NCBI RefSeq assembly: GCF_045984285.3
Contig: NZ_JBJQIK030000004.1
Span: 62,001-126,000, forward strand
From: Rugamonas sp045984285
Lineage (GTDB): Bacteria; Pseudomonadota; Gammaproteobacteria; Burkholderiales; Burkholderiaceae_D
Direction of reading: 5' to 3'
Length of the DNA: 64,000 nucleotides
Under the pieces are notes generated by a model. That model did not search any database. It had not been told where the DNA came from and was given only the letters and a program-made list of their open reading frames with translations. The translations under genes and the position numbers were made by a program. Positions 17,485-26,212 of the stretch are shown here, one piece after another. Position 1 is the stretch's first letter. Each line of letters begins with the position of its first letter.

Positions 17485-17976
17485 ATGTCCGAAGAAAACC
17501 AGCAACCAGTATTCCAAATCCAACGCGTCTACCTGAAAGATCTGTCGCTGGAACAGCCGAACTCCCCAGCCATCTTCCTGGAGCAGGATGCTCCTTCGAT
17601 CGAAGTGTCGCTGGACGTCGGCGCCGAGCCACTGGCTGAAGGCATCTACGAATCGACCGTGACCATCACCGTGACCGCCAAAGTCAAAGACAAGGTGGCG
17701 TTCCTGGTGGAAGGCAAGCAAGCCGGTATCTTCGAAGCGCGCAACATCCCTGAAGACCAGCTGGATCCGGTACTGGGCATCGGTTGCCCGAATATCGTGT
17801 ACCCTTACCTGCGCGCCAACATCGCCGACGTGATCTCCCGTGCCGGTTTCCCGCCAGTGCACCTGGCCGAGATCAACTTCGAAGTGTTCTACCAGCAGCG
17901 CCTGCAAGCCATCGCCCAGCAGCAAGCTGCAGCCGGCGGCTCGACCCCAGCTGAAGGCAGCACCACCGTTCAGTAA
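17485..17976 (+). CDS. secB: Protein-export chaperone SecB
   Basis: Tetrameric cytosolic chaperone that keeps presecretory proteins unfolded and delivers them to SecA. The 163-residue protein carries the family signature (FQIQRVYLKDLSLEQPNSP), the acidic SecA-binding surface and the conserved LGIGCPNIVYPYLR and FPPVHLAEINFEVFY blocks. The Gln/Ala-rich tail is usual. It is followed by a strong terminator. Confidence 0.98.
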   Translation: MSEENQQPVFQIQRVYLKDLSLEQPNSPAIFLEQDAPSIEVSLDVGAEPLAEGIYESTVTITVTAKVKDKVAFLVEGKQAGIFEARNIPEDQLDPVLGIGCPNIVYPYLRANIADVISRAGFPPVHLAEINFEVFYQQRLQAIAQQQAAAGGSTPAEGSTTVQ

Positions 17977-18015
17977 GCTGAACGTGCTCAGGCGGCGTTA
18001 CTGCCGCCCCCCGCT

Positions 18016-18046
18016 AACAAAGGCCATTCGTGGCCTTTGTTTATTT
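18016..18046 (+). terminator. Rho-independent terminator after secB
   Basis: An 11-bp perfect stem (18016-18026 and 18031-18041) with the very stable loop TTCG is followed by TTATTTT. It separates secB from the SH3 gene, which begins only 19 bp further on. Confidence 0.85.
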
Positions 18047-18064
18047 TGGTCAAAGGTTTTTGCA

Positions 18065-18508
18065 ATGACTGTTGCTCGACTGATACTTAGCTTGCTCTTG
18101 TTGTCAGTTTCGGCTGTAGCGGCTGCGCTCGACTTCAAGACTGTGGGCGCCGCGCCTGCCGTGCTGTACGACGCGCCTTCGCTCAAGGGCAACAAACTCT
18201 ACATCGTTCCGCGGGGCACGCCGCTGGAAGTGGTGCTGACCTATGGCGAGTGGGTGAAGGTGCGCGACATCAGCGGCGATATGGCGTGGACGCAGGCCAA
18301 GGGCCTGTCGCCCAAGCGCGCCGTGCTGGTGAAAACCGCCAACGCGAAAGTCCGCACCGATGCGGACGAAGCCTCTACTACCCTCTTCACCGCCGACAAG
18401 GGCGTGATCCTTGAACTCCTGGAACCGGCAGTCAACGACTGGACCAAAGTCCGTCACCGCGATGGCGTGACCGGCTTCATCCGCAATTCCGACATCTGGG
18501 GCATTTGA
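18065..18508 (+). CDS. Exported SH3-domain protein
   Basis: The ATG at 18065 gives 147 residues with a signal peptide (MTVARLILSLLLLSVSAVAA) and two bacterial SH3-like repeats (about 28-80 and 90-147; AVLYDAPSLKGNKLYIVPRGTPLEVV and KVRTDADEASTTLFTADKGVILELL). Such periplasmic domains often bind peptidoglycan or envelope proteins. The exact function is unknown. In its present place it is separated from gpsA by the 2.8-kb Tle4/Tli4 insertion. Confidence 0.85.
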   Translation: MTVARLILSLLLLSVSAVAAALDFKTVGAAPAVLYDAPSLKGNKLYIVPRGTPLEVVLTYGEWVKVRDISGDMAWTQAKGLSPKRAVLVKTANAKVRTDADEASTTLFTADKGVILELLEPAVNDWTKVRHRDGVTGFIRNSDIWGI

Positions 18509-18587
18509 CCTTCCGAGGCTTGCCCCTCATCAATACTTCCCGTTGAGCGTTGTGTGAAGATGGCTTTCCTGTCTAAAGGGAAGTCCA

Positions 18588-20276
18588 ATGCCAACCCAGC
18601 TCTCTGTACCAATCATGTGCGGTGGCAGAAAAACTTATGGCCATTGCACGCCGGAAGAAGATCGTGCTTATCAGAAAGTGGTGGTCCCTCCACGACGTGT
18701 GATTCCGATCGTGTTTATTCCCGGAATCATGGGATCCAACCTCCGGATGAGCTCTGCTCGGCAGCTTCAACTCAAAAAAAAGAATAACGTTGCTTGGCGA
18801 CCTGACAATGCGACGGAGCTGGGGAAGTTTTCACTCACGTCAGCCGCAGACCGCCAACTTCAACTAGATCCTCACCAAACCGTTGTAGATACCTTTGATG
18901 ATGGCCGGAGCCCTACCGGCGACAAAGAGGAGTCATCACTGGAACGCCATGCCGTCGGTCAGATTAACGTTTTTATTGGATATGACCGCCTTTCCCCTCT
19001 ATTGACGAACGATCCACCCACTGAAAATCCACGATACCTCGTTGCGGACAAAGTGCGTCAGCGTGGGTGGAGTGAAGTTTTCCTGTCCAGCTACCGCAAC
19101 ATTCTCGAAAACTGTGAAAAGTATCTAAATTCGTCGGTCGACAATGACCGCTGGCGTTCCATCATTGACCGCGATCCTGCCGAATGGGCTGCGGTACCCG
19201 CCTATGGGATGGCGCCACTTACAAAAGCCGAATACCTGGCGGTAATGACGGACTGCTTCTTCCCCATTCATGCCATGGGCTACAACTGGCTGCAAGACAA
19301 CGAGCTCTCAGCCGTTCACCTGTGCAAAAGAGTCGTCGCTCTCATTCAAAAATATCAAAAGGCAGAGTTCCGATGCCAGAAGGTCATACTCGTCACTCAT
19401 TCCATGGGTGGTCTCGTCGCCCGCGCCATGATTCATCCTGATATTGGTGGCCTCGGGGAAAAGGTGCTGGGAATCGTGCATGGAGTGATGCCGGCCCTGG
19501 GCTCCCCTGCGGCTTACAAGAGGATGCGCAGCGGCTTCGAGCAGGACACTCCACAATCCTTCGCAGCTTCTTTCCCCCTCGGACATACAGGTAGCCGAGT
19601 GACCGCAGTTTTGGGCAACTCAGCAGGGGGACTCCAACTTTTGCCATGCAAAGCCTACGGCAATGGCTGGTTAGAGGTTCGTCATAACAAATCCCTCTTC
19701 GCTAGTCTTCCTCAGCGAGGCGATCCATATGAGGAAATCTATAAGACAAGCAACCGCTGGTATGGCCTGCTGCGCGAAGAATGGCTCAATCCTGCGCGCG
19801 CTCCTCACGCGGGCCTAGCCTATACGAAAAACCTGCTAGACATCGCCAAACTCTTCCACGACCAGCTCTCCGAAACTTACCATCCCAATACCTATGCCCA
19901 TTATGGCGTTGATAGCGACCGTCCTTCGTGGGAAAAAATCTCCTGGCATTTGAGTACGAATTTCTCAGGCGTAGATTGGAACGATCTTTCAATCGAATCG
20001 GATAACGAGCAAGGCACTCTAACGCTTGCTTCGCTCCCAAAGCATCAGACAGAAAGGAAGCTTTCTGGTACCGCAGTATTAGGCCCTTCGACTGGGAAAG
20101 GAGACCAGACTGTACCGAGCAGATCTTCAGATCACCAACTTCTAAATGCAAAATTGCGCGGTGTTTTTCGGCAAAGCGGCTACGAACATCAATCAAGCTA
20201 CAGCAACGAACGTGTGCTCAACGCCACGCTGTACAGCATCGTCAAAATCGCGCAGCAGATGACTTGGCCCAAATAA
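18588..20276 (+). CDS. tle4: Tle4-like type VI secretion phospholipase effector (PGAP1/alpha-beta hydrolase)
   Basis: A 562-residue alpha/beta hydrolase with an N-terminal strand and oxyanion-type loop (VIPIVFIPGIMGSNLR, about 38-53). The nucleophile elbow is THSMGG (Ser272), the acid is GKGDQTVP (Asp506) and the catalytic His is GYEHQSS (His534), so the full triad is visible. The FIPGIMGS/THSMGG layout matches PGAP1-like Tle4 phospholipases, which attack membrane lipids of rival cells after type VI delivery. There is no signal peptide, as expected for a type VI cargo. The next gene looks like its Tli4 immunity protein. No vgrG, PAAR or type VI structural gene lies in the window, so delivery must come from a system elsewhere. 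Start chosen by AAAGGGAAG just upstream. Base composition is lower in GC than the flanking genes. An ordinary lipase is the main alternative. Confidence 0.75.
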   Translation: MPTQLSVPIMCGGRKTYGHCTPEEDRAYQKVVVPPRRVIPIVFIPGIMGSNLRMSSARQLQLKKKNNVAWRPDNATELGKFSLTSAADRQLQLDPHQTVVDTFDDGRSPTGDKEESSLERHAVGQINVFIGYDRLSPLLTNDPPTENPRYLVADKVRQRGWSEVFLSSYRNILENCEKYLNSSVDNDRWRSIIDRDPAEWAAVPAYGMAPLTKAEYLAVMTDCFFPIHAMGYNWLQDNELSAVHLCKRVVALIQKYQKAEFRCQKVILVTHSMGGLVARAMIHPDIGGLGEKVLGIVHGVMPALGSPAAYKRMRSGFEQDTPQSFAASFPLGHTGSRVTAVLGNSAGGLQLLPCKAYGNGWLEVRHNKSLFASLPQRGDPYEEIYKTSNRWYGLLREEWLNPARAPHAGLAYTKNLLDIAKLFHDQLSETYHPNTYAHYGVDSDRPSWEKISWHLSTNFSGVDWNDLSIESDNEQGTLTLASLPKHQTERKLSGTAVLGPSTGKGDQTVPSRSSDHQLLNAKLRGVFRQSGYEHQSSYSNERVLNATLYSIVKIAQQMTWPK

Positions 20277-20296
20277 ACCTTTGAGATGTCGACGAC

Positions 20297-21349
20297 ATGA
20301 AACGAAATCTCCTCGCAGCCCTTGTGCTGATGGCATTTTCCATAATCGATGTGAGGCAAGTCATGGCGAGTCCCAAGAATCGAATCGAAGCGCTCTTCAA
20401 CGATGTTCGTACTGTTTGCGTGGGGAGATTTCTGATCGACGTTCCCCGCACCGCTTCGACGTTATTCGACCTTCTTTGGATTCCCGTCGAAGTGGATCGC
20501 TATCCCGGGCAGGCGCATGAGTTAGACAAGTTTCTCGCGGAAAGCGCTGAGAACCTGAAGTCGGAACGCTATCTCGCAATGGGGGCGCTTCGTGGGACTG
20601 AGAACGATCTCGGCCGCGTTATCGATGGCGCGGTAAAAGGGCAAAAGACCTTCATAGGACTGAGTCGGATGAGCGGCCGCTACTACGCTATCGACTCTTT
20701 TGTACCGGTGGGAAATGATGTATTTGTCCTGCACGGAAATAATCTTGCCAACCCATCTGACTACCAAGCAGATCTGTTGCAGCTGAACGAAACGGCGGCA
20801 CGTATCACCCCGCGCAGTACGGAAATTCCCAGCCAATCAGGTTTTTGCATAGACGGGGCTCTGGTTCAGGATGCAAAGGTACAAGAGGTAGAGCGTGTAC
20901 ACATGGGCATCCAGATAGCGGAATTCCCTGACGTGATGGTTTCGCTTTCCATGGTCATGAAAAGTGTTGAAGTCAAATCGGATGAACTTGAGCCCCGATT
21001 CCGAGAGGCGGAACAAGCCGCCATTAAATCCGACGGTGGAGCTTGGCACAGTCGCATCAAATTCCTCAGGCGAGGAAAGAAAACACTGAAGCCTTGGACC
21101 GGCGACGAAATTCTGATGCATGTGCCACCTGATGAACGAGATGGGCATGCGCATCAATTCATGTTCGTTGCGCTGGGTGAACCCAAGAACATTTACGTTC
21201 CGACTTTGGACGTGTCTTTGAACAGCGGTGTGAAAGACAATCGACGCGGCGCAATAGCGCCCAGCATCACTGACGAGGAAGCGCTTTACCTATGGGATCG
21301 ACTGCTCAATTCTTTGCGAGTTCGGCCCGTCAATGGCTCAGCACCGTAG
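20297..21349 (+). CDS. tli4: Tli4-like type VI immunity protein
   Basis: A 350-residue exported protein with a signal peptide ending near VMA-SPKN (about residue 25) and no lipobox Cys. The start of the mature protein (TVCVGRFLIDVPRTAS) matches the Tli4 family as I recall it, and the C-terminal half (SVDVSLNSG-like VPTLDVSLNSG..., TDEEALYLWDRLLNSLR) also fits. Tli4 proteins sit in the periplasm and block their partner phospholipase. The gene lies 20 bp after the effector gene, the standard effector-immunity order. GC is lower than in gpsA downstream. Family assignment from memory of motifs, not from a search. Confidence 0.7.
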   Translation: MKRNLLAALVLMAFSIIDVRQVMASPKNRIEALFNDVRTVCVGRFLIDVPRTASTLFDLLWIPVEVDRYPGQAHELDKFLAESAENLKSERYLAMGALRGTENDLGRVIDGAVKGQKTFIGLSRMSGRYYAIDSFVPVGNDVFVLHGNNLANPSDYQADLLQLNETAARITPRSTEIPSQSGFCIDGALVQDAKVQEVERVHMGIQIAEFPDVMVSLSMVMKSVEVKSDELEPRFREAEQAAIKSDGGAWHSRIKFLRRGKKTLKPWTGDEILMHVPPDERDGHAHQFMFVALGEPKNIYVPTLDVSLNSGVKDNRRGAIAPSITDEEALYLWDRLLNSLRVRPVNGSAP

Positions 21350-21400
21350 CCGGGATGAAGTTGACCTGCCCAGCCTCCGCCGCAGGTTATACTTCGCCCC

Positions 21401-22447
21401 ATGCAAGAAACTACCAAACCTTCTTCCCCCCAGCCGCGCAAGATTGCTGTGCTGGGTGCTGGCGCCTGGGGTACGGCTGTCGCCATAAGCGTCGGTCATC
21501 GCCACGATGTGCTGATGTGGGGCCGCAATGCCGACGGCATGCAGCAGATGGCCGCCGAGCGCGAGAACAAGCACTATCTCGCCGGCTTCCCCTTCCCCGC
21601 CGGCCTGAATGTCACCGCTGATTTCGACAAGGCCGTCGCCCACGTGGGCGAAGATGGGCTGCTGATTGCCGCCAGCCCGGTCGCCGGCCTGCGCCCGCTG
21701 CTGGCGTCGCTGAAGGGCCGCAAGATTCCAAACCTGGTCTGGCTGTGCAAGGGCTTTGAATACGAAACCGGCCTGCTGCCGCACCAGATCTTCAAGGAAG
21801 TGCTGGGCGACGAGATTCCGAGTGGCGCCTTGTCCGGCCCCTCGTTCGCACAAGAAGTGGCACGCGGCCAGCCTTGCGCGCTGACGATTGCCTCTACTTC
21901 GCAGCAGCTGCGCGACTGCGTCGTGCGCACCGTGCACGGCGGCACCATGCGCGTGTATTCGAGTGAAGACCTGATCGGGGTTGAAGTCGGCGGCGCCGTG
22001 AAGAACGTGCTGGCGATCGCCACCGGGATTGCCGACGGCCTCGGCCTCGGTATGAACGCGCGCGCCGCACTCATCACGCGCGGCCTGGCGGAAATTACCC
22101 GCCTCGGCGCCGCGCTGGGCGGCAACATCGAGACCTTCATGGGCCTCACCGGCATGGGCGACCTGATCCTGACCTGCACCGGCGACCTGTCGCGCAACCG
22201 CCGCGTTGGCCTGGGCCTCGCCAAGGGCAAGCCGCTGGAAGAAATCGTGAACGAACTGGGCCACGTGGCCGAAGGAGTGCCTTGCGCCAAGGCGGTGCGC
22301 GAGCTGTCCATCAAACTCGGCGTGGAAATGCCGATCACTCACGCAGTGGCTGCCGTGCTGTTTGACGGCAAGAAGCCGCAGGATCTCGTGGCCCAGATGC
22401 TGGCCCGCGATCCCCGCGGAGAAGCAATCAGTCCCGCAGCAAAATAG
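21401..22447 (+). CDS. gpsA: NAD(P)H-dependent glycerol-3-phosphate dehydrogenase
   Basis: Makes sn-glycerol-3-phosphate from dihydroxyacetone phosphate for phospholipid synthesis. The 348-residue protein has the dinucleotide-binding motif VLGAGAWGTAVA, SGPSFAQEVARG, the catalytic Lys in GGAVKNVLAIATG and the signature GLTGMGDLILTCTGDLSRNRRVG. Its 3' end overlaps the convergent cupin gene by 20 bp. Confidence 0.98.
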   Translation: MQETTKPSSPQPRKIAVLGAGAWGTAVAISVGHRHDVLMWGRNADGMQQMAAERENKHYLAGFPFPAGLNVTADFDKAVAHVGEDGLLIAASPVAGLRPLLASLKGRKIPNLVWLCKGFEYETGLLPHQIFKEVLGDEIPSGALSGPSFAQEVARGQPCALTIASTSQQLRDCVVRTVHGGTMRVYSSEDLIGVEVGGAVKNVLAIATGIADGLGLGMNARAALITRGLAEITRLGAALGGNIETFMGLTGMGDLILTCTGDLSRNRRVGLGLAKGKPLEEIVNELGHVAEGVPCAKAVRELSIKLGVEMPITHAVAAVLFDGKKPQDLVAQMLARDPRGEAISPAAK

Positions 22448-22757
22448 TCAGCAGCGCCACCGAATCCTGAACGGCGCGCAGCGAGTGCGATGCGCCGCCT
22501 TCCAGGTACAGCATTTCACCGCCGCGCAGCGTGACCGTGCGGCCGTGCGCGGTCCATTCGATTTCACCTTGCAGGCACTGGAAGGTGATTTCGCCCTTCA
22601 CCCAATGCTCCGGCATTGCCTTCCCTGCCGGCATGACTAGGCGAATCAGTTCCAGCTGTTCCGTCTTGGCGAGCGCGATCGAGGAAAACTGCGATAAATC
22701 GGCCGCGCCATCCTGGATCTGAACCACCTGGCCCGACGATGCGTGCTGTAGCGCCAT
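22428..22757 (-). CDS. Small cupin-domain protein
   Basis: A 109-residue single-domain cupin with motif 1 remnants (PEHWVKGEITFQCLQGEIEW) and motif 2 (LRGGEMLYLEGGASHSLRA). One His in each motif could bind a metal. Substrate unknown; small cupins of this kind often detoxify or sense small metabolites. It follows the SDR gene after 72 bp in the same direction and may be the last gene of that operon. Confidence 0.82.
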   Translation of the reverse strand: MALQHASSGQVVQIQDGAADLSQFSSIALAKTEQLELIRLVMPAGKAMPEHWVKGEITFQCLQGEIEWTAHGRTVTLRGGEMLYLEGGASHSLRAVQDSVALLTILLRD

Positions 22758-22829
22758 GCTCTGCTCCTTGCGTAATGATCTGTTACGGCTATGTTAGCAG
22801 CGCATGGCTCGGCGTGACGCGCGATGGGC

Positions 22830-23624
22830 TCAGAGGATGGAGCTGACCGCGCCGCCTTCCACACGCACCGCCGCACCGTTGGTGGCGCCGCCGAGCGGGC
22901 TGGCCAACAGGGCTACCATGGCCGCGATTTCGTCCGGATCGATCACGCGCGCGATCAGCGAGGTTGGACGGTAGCGGGCGAAGTAGCTCGCCTGGATTTC
23001 GTCGTCGCTCATGCCAGGCCGCGGCGCGGTCTTGCGCAGGTATTCAACGATGCCTTCCGAATGCGTGGCGGCAGGCAGCACACTGTTGACCGTGACGCCG
23101 GTGCCCCGGGTCAGTTCCGCCATGCCGCGTGCCACGGCGATCTGCGCGGTTTTGCTCACGCCGTAGTGCACCATGTCCGCTGGCGTGGAAGCGCCCGTTT
23201 CGCTGGAGATGAACAGCACGCGGCCCCATTTTTTCTCCAGCATGCGCGGGAAGTAGTGACGCGAGAGCCGAACGCCGGACATTACGTTCACATCCAGCAT
23301 GCGGAACCATTCTTCGTCGCTGATCTCCGCAAACGGCCGCGATTCATAGAAGCCGAGGTTGTTGACCAGGATATCGGCATCCGGCTGCGCCGCGATGAGG
23401 GCCGCAGCGCCATCGGCGGTGCTGACGTCTGCAATCAAGGTGCGCACGCTGGCTGCGGGTGCAGTGGCGAGGATGTCGGCACGCGCTGCATCGAGCTTCT
23501 CCTGGTTGCGGCCGGAGATGGTGACGGCCACGCCTTCACGAGCCAAGGTGCGGGCGATGGCGAGGCCGATGCCTGCGGTAGCGCCGGTGACGATAGCGGT
23601 CTTGTCTTTGAGCTTGAGATCCAT
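22830..23624 (-). CDS. Short-chain dehydrogenase/reductase
   Basis: A 264-residue classical SDR oxidoreductase with the cofactor motif TGATAGIG, the NNLG motif (a variant of NNAG), active Ser in LFISSETGA and YGVSK (Tyr/Lys). The substrate is not predictable. It lies 11 bp after the DJ-1/PfpI gene, so the two are probably cotranscribed. Confidence 0.92.
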   Translation of the reverse strand: MDLKLKDKTAIVTGATAGIGLAIARTLAREGVAVTISGRNQEKLDAARADILATAPAASVRTLIADVSTADGAAALIAAQPDADILVNNLGFYESRPFAEISDEEWFRMLDVNVMSGVRLSRHYFPRMLEKKWGRVLFISSETGASTPADMVHYGVSKTAQIAVARGMAELTRGTGVTVNSVLPAATHSEGIVEYLRKTAPRPGMSDDEIQASYFARYRPTSLIARVIDPDEIAAMVALLASPLGGATNGAAVRVEGGAVSSIL

Positions 23625-23635
23625 GATTTTTCTCC

Positions 23636-24328
23636 TTAAGCTGCGAGCAGCAGGTCGCGCATTGCGGCGCCAACACCAGCTGCGGATTGTGGGTTCTGGC
23701 CGGTGACGAGATTGCCATCGACGACAACTTTTGCGGTCCAGTCAGGCGCCGGCTGGTGATGGGCGCCGCGTTCGACCAGCGTGCTCGCCAGCAGGAAGGG
23801 CACTACCTTCTCAAGGCCTACCGCGCGCTCTTCCTCATCGGTGAAGGCGCTCAACTGCTTGCCCGCCACCAGATACTGGCCGGTGCTGAGCTTTACATTC
23901 ACCAGCGCTGCCGGGCCGTGGCAGACCGCACCGACCAGGCCGCCCGCCTCATAGATCTCGCGGGTTACACGCTGCACGGCCGGGCTGTCCGGGAAGTCCC
24001 ACACGGCGCCGTGGCCACCGGCGAAGAAGATGGCCGAGTAGCGCGAGGCGTCGGCATCCTGCAGGCGCAGCGTGTTGCGGATGGCGTTGCGGAAGCCGTC
24101 GTCCTGCCAGTAGCGGGCGTTGACCGGGTCGTTCAGGTCCAGGCCGTCCACGGGCGGCTCGCCGCCCTGGATCGATGCGAACTCGACCTTGATACCGGCC
24201 TCATGCAGCTCGGCCAGCGGATGGGTGACTTCGCCCAGGTAAAAGCCGGTGGCTTCGCCGGTGCTGCCTTTCACGCCATGGCTGGTGAGAACGAAGAGCA
24301 CAGGTTTCAGGGATTTTGCTTGGTTCAT
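23636..24328 (-). CDS. DJ-1/PfpI-family protein (Hsp31-like, class I glutamine amidotransferase fold)
   Basis: ATG 24328 (MNQAKSLKPVLFVLTSHG) gives 230 residues; the longer frame runs back into the LysR promoter region. Reactive Cys136 in GAVCHGPAAL and the partner Glu25 in STGEATGFYLGE match Hsp31-type glyoxalase III/deglycase proteins, which convert methylglyoxal or repair glycated molecules. The neighbouring SDR and cupin genes would fit carbonyl stress handling (inference). Divergent LysR gene 24423/24444 is the likely regulator. Confidence 0.88.
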   Translation of the reverse strand: MNQAKSLKPVLFVLTSHGVKGSTGEATGFYLGEVTHPLAELHEAGIKVEFASIQGGEPPVDGLDLNDPVNARYWQDDGFRNAIRNTLRLQDADASRYSAIFFAGGHGAVWDFPDSPAVQRVTREIYEAGGLVGAVCHGPAALVNVKLSTGQYLVAGKQLSAFTDEEERAVGLEKVVPFLLASTLVERGAHHQPAPDWTAKVVVDGNLVTGQNPQSAAGVGAAMRDLLLAA

Positions 24329-24422
24329 ACATTCCTCCGTGTTTTGATGGCTCCACTTTATTCCCGCCATCGAACGAGATAAACTAGGCTTCAAGCAATT
24401 CATTTGTTCTCTGGAGAGCAAA

Positions 24423-25334
24423 ATAAGCCGTCAATTCGACTACTTGGCCGATGTGGAGGCGTTCATCACCGTGGTGGAGCGGGGATCGTTCACGGCTGCG
24501 GCAGTAGCACTCGGCACCACGCCTTCCGTGCTGAGCCGCGCCATCGGCCGGCTGGAGACCCGGCTGGGCCGCCAGCTCCTGCGCCGCACCACGCGCAGCC
24601 TCGGCCCTACGGATGCAGGCCGCCTCTACCTGGAACAGGCGCGCACCGCCTTCACGCTGCTGGGCGAGGCCGAGCGCGACGTTCAGGGGCAGGAGGGGCT
24701 GCTGGCGGGCCGGGTGCGCATCAGCGTGCCCACCACCTACGGCCACTACCGCGTGGTGCCGCTGCTGAGCCGCTTCCACGAGCTGCATCCCCAGGTGCAG
24801 GTGGAGCTGAACATCACCAACCGGAATGTGGACCTGGTGGCGGAAGGTTTCGACCTCGCCATCCGCCTCGGCAACCTGCCGGACAGCGGCCTGGTGGCGC
24901 GCAAGCTGGAGGATGCTGCGTTGTGCCTCGTGGCCTCGCCAGACTACCTGCGCCGCCATCCCGCCCCGGCCAGCCTCGCAGACTTGCGCCGGCATAGCTG
25001 CCTGCCCTTCCTCATGCCGAGTACCGGCCGCCATATTCCCTGGCTGTTCCAGGATGGCGGCCAGCAGGTGGACTGGATGCCGGACTTCACGCTGCAGGTG
25101 TCGGACGATGTGCTGGGCGTGGTGTCCCTGGCCGAACATGGCGCCGGCATCTGCCAGACCTACGACTTCATCGCGCGCGAGCGCCTGCAGCGCGGCACGC
25201 TGGTGGAGCTGATGCCGCAGCTGCGCGGGCGCTCCCGACCGTTCTCCGTGGTGTACGCGCCGCACCGCCGCCAGCCCGCCGCCGCGCGGGCGCTGGTGGA
25301 GCTGCTGGTAGAGGGAACGCAGGACAAGGGCTGA
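24423..25334 (+). CDS. LysR-family regulator with doubtful start codon
   Basis: LysR-type regulator: N-terminal winged helix-turn-helix (ADVEAFITVVERGSFTAAAVALGTTPSVLSRAIGRLE), then an effector-binding domain. The first canonical start in frame is TTG 24444, which begins inside the first helix and is 28 bp from the only Shine-Dalgarno (GGAGAG, 24413-24418). The codon at ideal spacing is ATA at 24423, which would restore the usual N terminus MSRQFDYLADVEAF (303 residues). I give the span from ATA; from TTG it is 296 residues. Divergent from the DJ-1/SDR/cupin row, its likely target. Confidence 0.85.
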   Translation: MSRQFDYLADVEAFITVVERGSFTAAAVALGTTPSVLSRAIGRLETRLGRQLLRRTTRSLGPTDAGRLYLEQARTAFTLLGEAERDVQGQEGLLAGRVRISVPTTYGHYRVVPLLSRFHELHPQVQVELNITNRNVDLVAEGFDLAIRLGNLPDSGLVARKLEDAALCLVASPDYLRRHPAPASLADLRRHSCLPFLMPSTGRHIPWLFQDGGQQVDWMPDFTLQVSDDVLGVVSLAEHGAGICQTYDFIARERLQRGTLVELMPQLRGRSRPFSVVYAPHRRQPAAARALVELLVEGTQDKG

Positions 25335-25442
25335 CAATTTCGATACGAATCCTGCAGCTCAAGACAAGATCGCTACAGTTTTGCGACTGATTTGAACCAG
25401 AAGTTCCCATACACTGATGGAAACTAAATTGTCGAGCGAACA

Positions 25443-26171
25443 ATGAAGATCCGTCTGACCTGGCAGTACCTGCTTGCCTTCTTCGCGCTGAACGGCGTGA
25501 TCAGCGAGCTGCACGAGCAAGCGCACATCAACGTGGGACGCCTGGTGACGGGCTGCTATGGCCCGCGTGATTTCAACAACTGGAACAGCTGCGCCGAGGG
25601 CGCCGCTTCGCTGCCGTGGGCTGCGCCCATTGCCGGCCCCTTGTTCAGCTACATGGTGGTGTGGCTGGGCGTGTGGCTTCTGTATCGGGCATCGTCCATG
25701 GCGCAAAGGTCGCTGGCGTTTTCGCTGGTCTTTGCGCCCCTGCCCTTCGCGCGCATCTTCACCGCAGCCATGGGCGGCGGCGACGAGAAGATTCTGCTCA
25801 CGCGTATCTTCGACGGCATGCCCGAAAGCTTGGCGCGCTGGTATGCACTGGCCCTTACGCTGCTATTTTGCGCGCCGCCTATCGTTATCGCCTGCCGTGT
25901 GCTGGCGAGCCGCTTGCGCGTGCTGTATGTGGCAGGCTTCTGCGTTGTGCCGCTGGTGGTGATCTGGTTCTACAAACTGAAGTTCCTGAACGGCCTGTTG
26001 CAGCAAGGCCTGTTTGCGGAACCCGTTATCCTCGGCACGCCGCTGTTTGTGCACATCGTGTTCGGCATCATGCTTGCTACGCTGTTTGTGATGCGCGACT
26101 GGCTGAAACGCATCAACGGCCGCAAGCCGATGATTCGCGGTCTCACTGAAGACCTGGCACACGCAGCCTAG
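25443..26171 (+). CDS. Multi-span membrane protein with an HExxH motif, unknown family
   Basis: A 242-residue protein with about six hydrophobic segments (roughly 8-20, 58-80, 88-104, 131-151, 158-176, 197-218). The end of the first segment carries HEQAH (residues 24-28), which matches the zinc-protease signature HExxH, as in membrane-embedded site-2-type (M50) proteases. No clear second motif (NPxxxxDG-like) is visible, though GTPLFVHIVFG near the C terminus could be a remnant. I do not recognise the family. Monocistronic by spacing. Confidence 0.75.
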   Translation: MKIRLTWQYLLAFFALNGVISELHEQAHINVGRLVTGCYGPRDFNNWNSCAEGAASLPWAAPIAGPLFSYMVVWLGVWLLYRASSMAQRSLAFSLVFAPLPFARIFTAAMGGGDEKILLTRIFDGMPESLARWYALALTLLFCAPPIVIACRVLASRLRVLYVAGFCVVPLVVIWFYKLKFLNGLLQQGLFAEPVILGTPLFVHIVFGIMLATLFVMRDWLKRINGRKPMIRGLTEDLAHAA

Positions 26172-26212
26172 CTGCGCAGCTGCGCCGGGACTCAACGCCT
26201 GGCACGCTGCGC

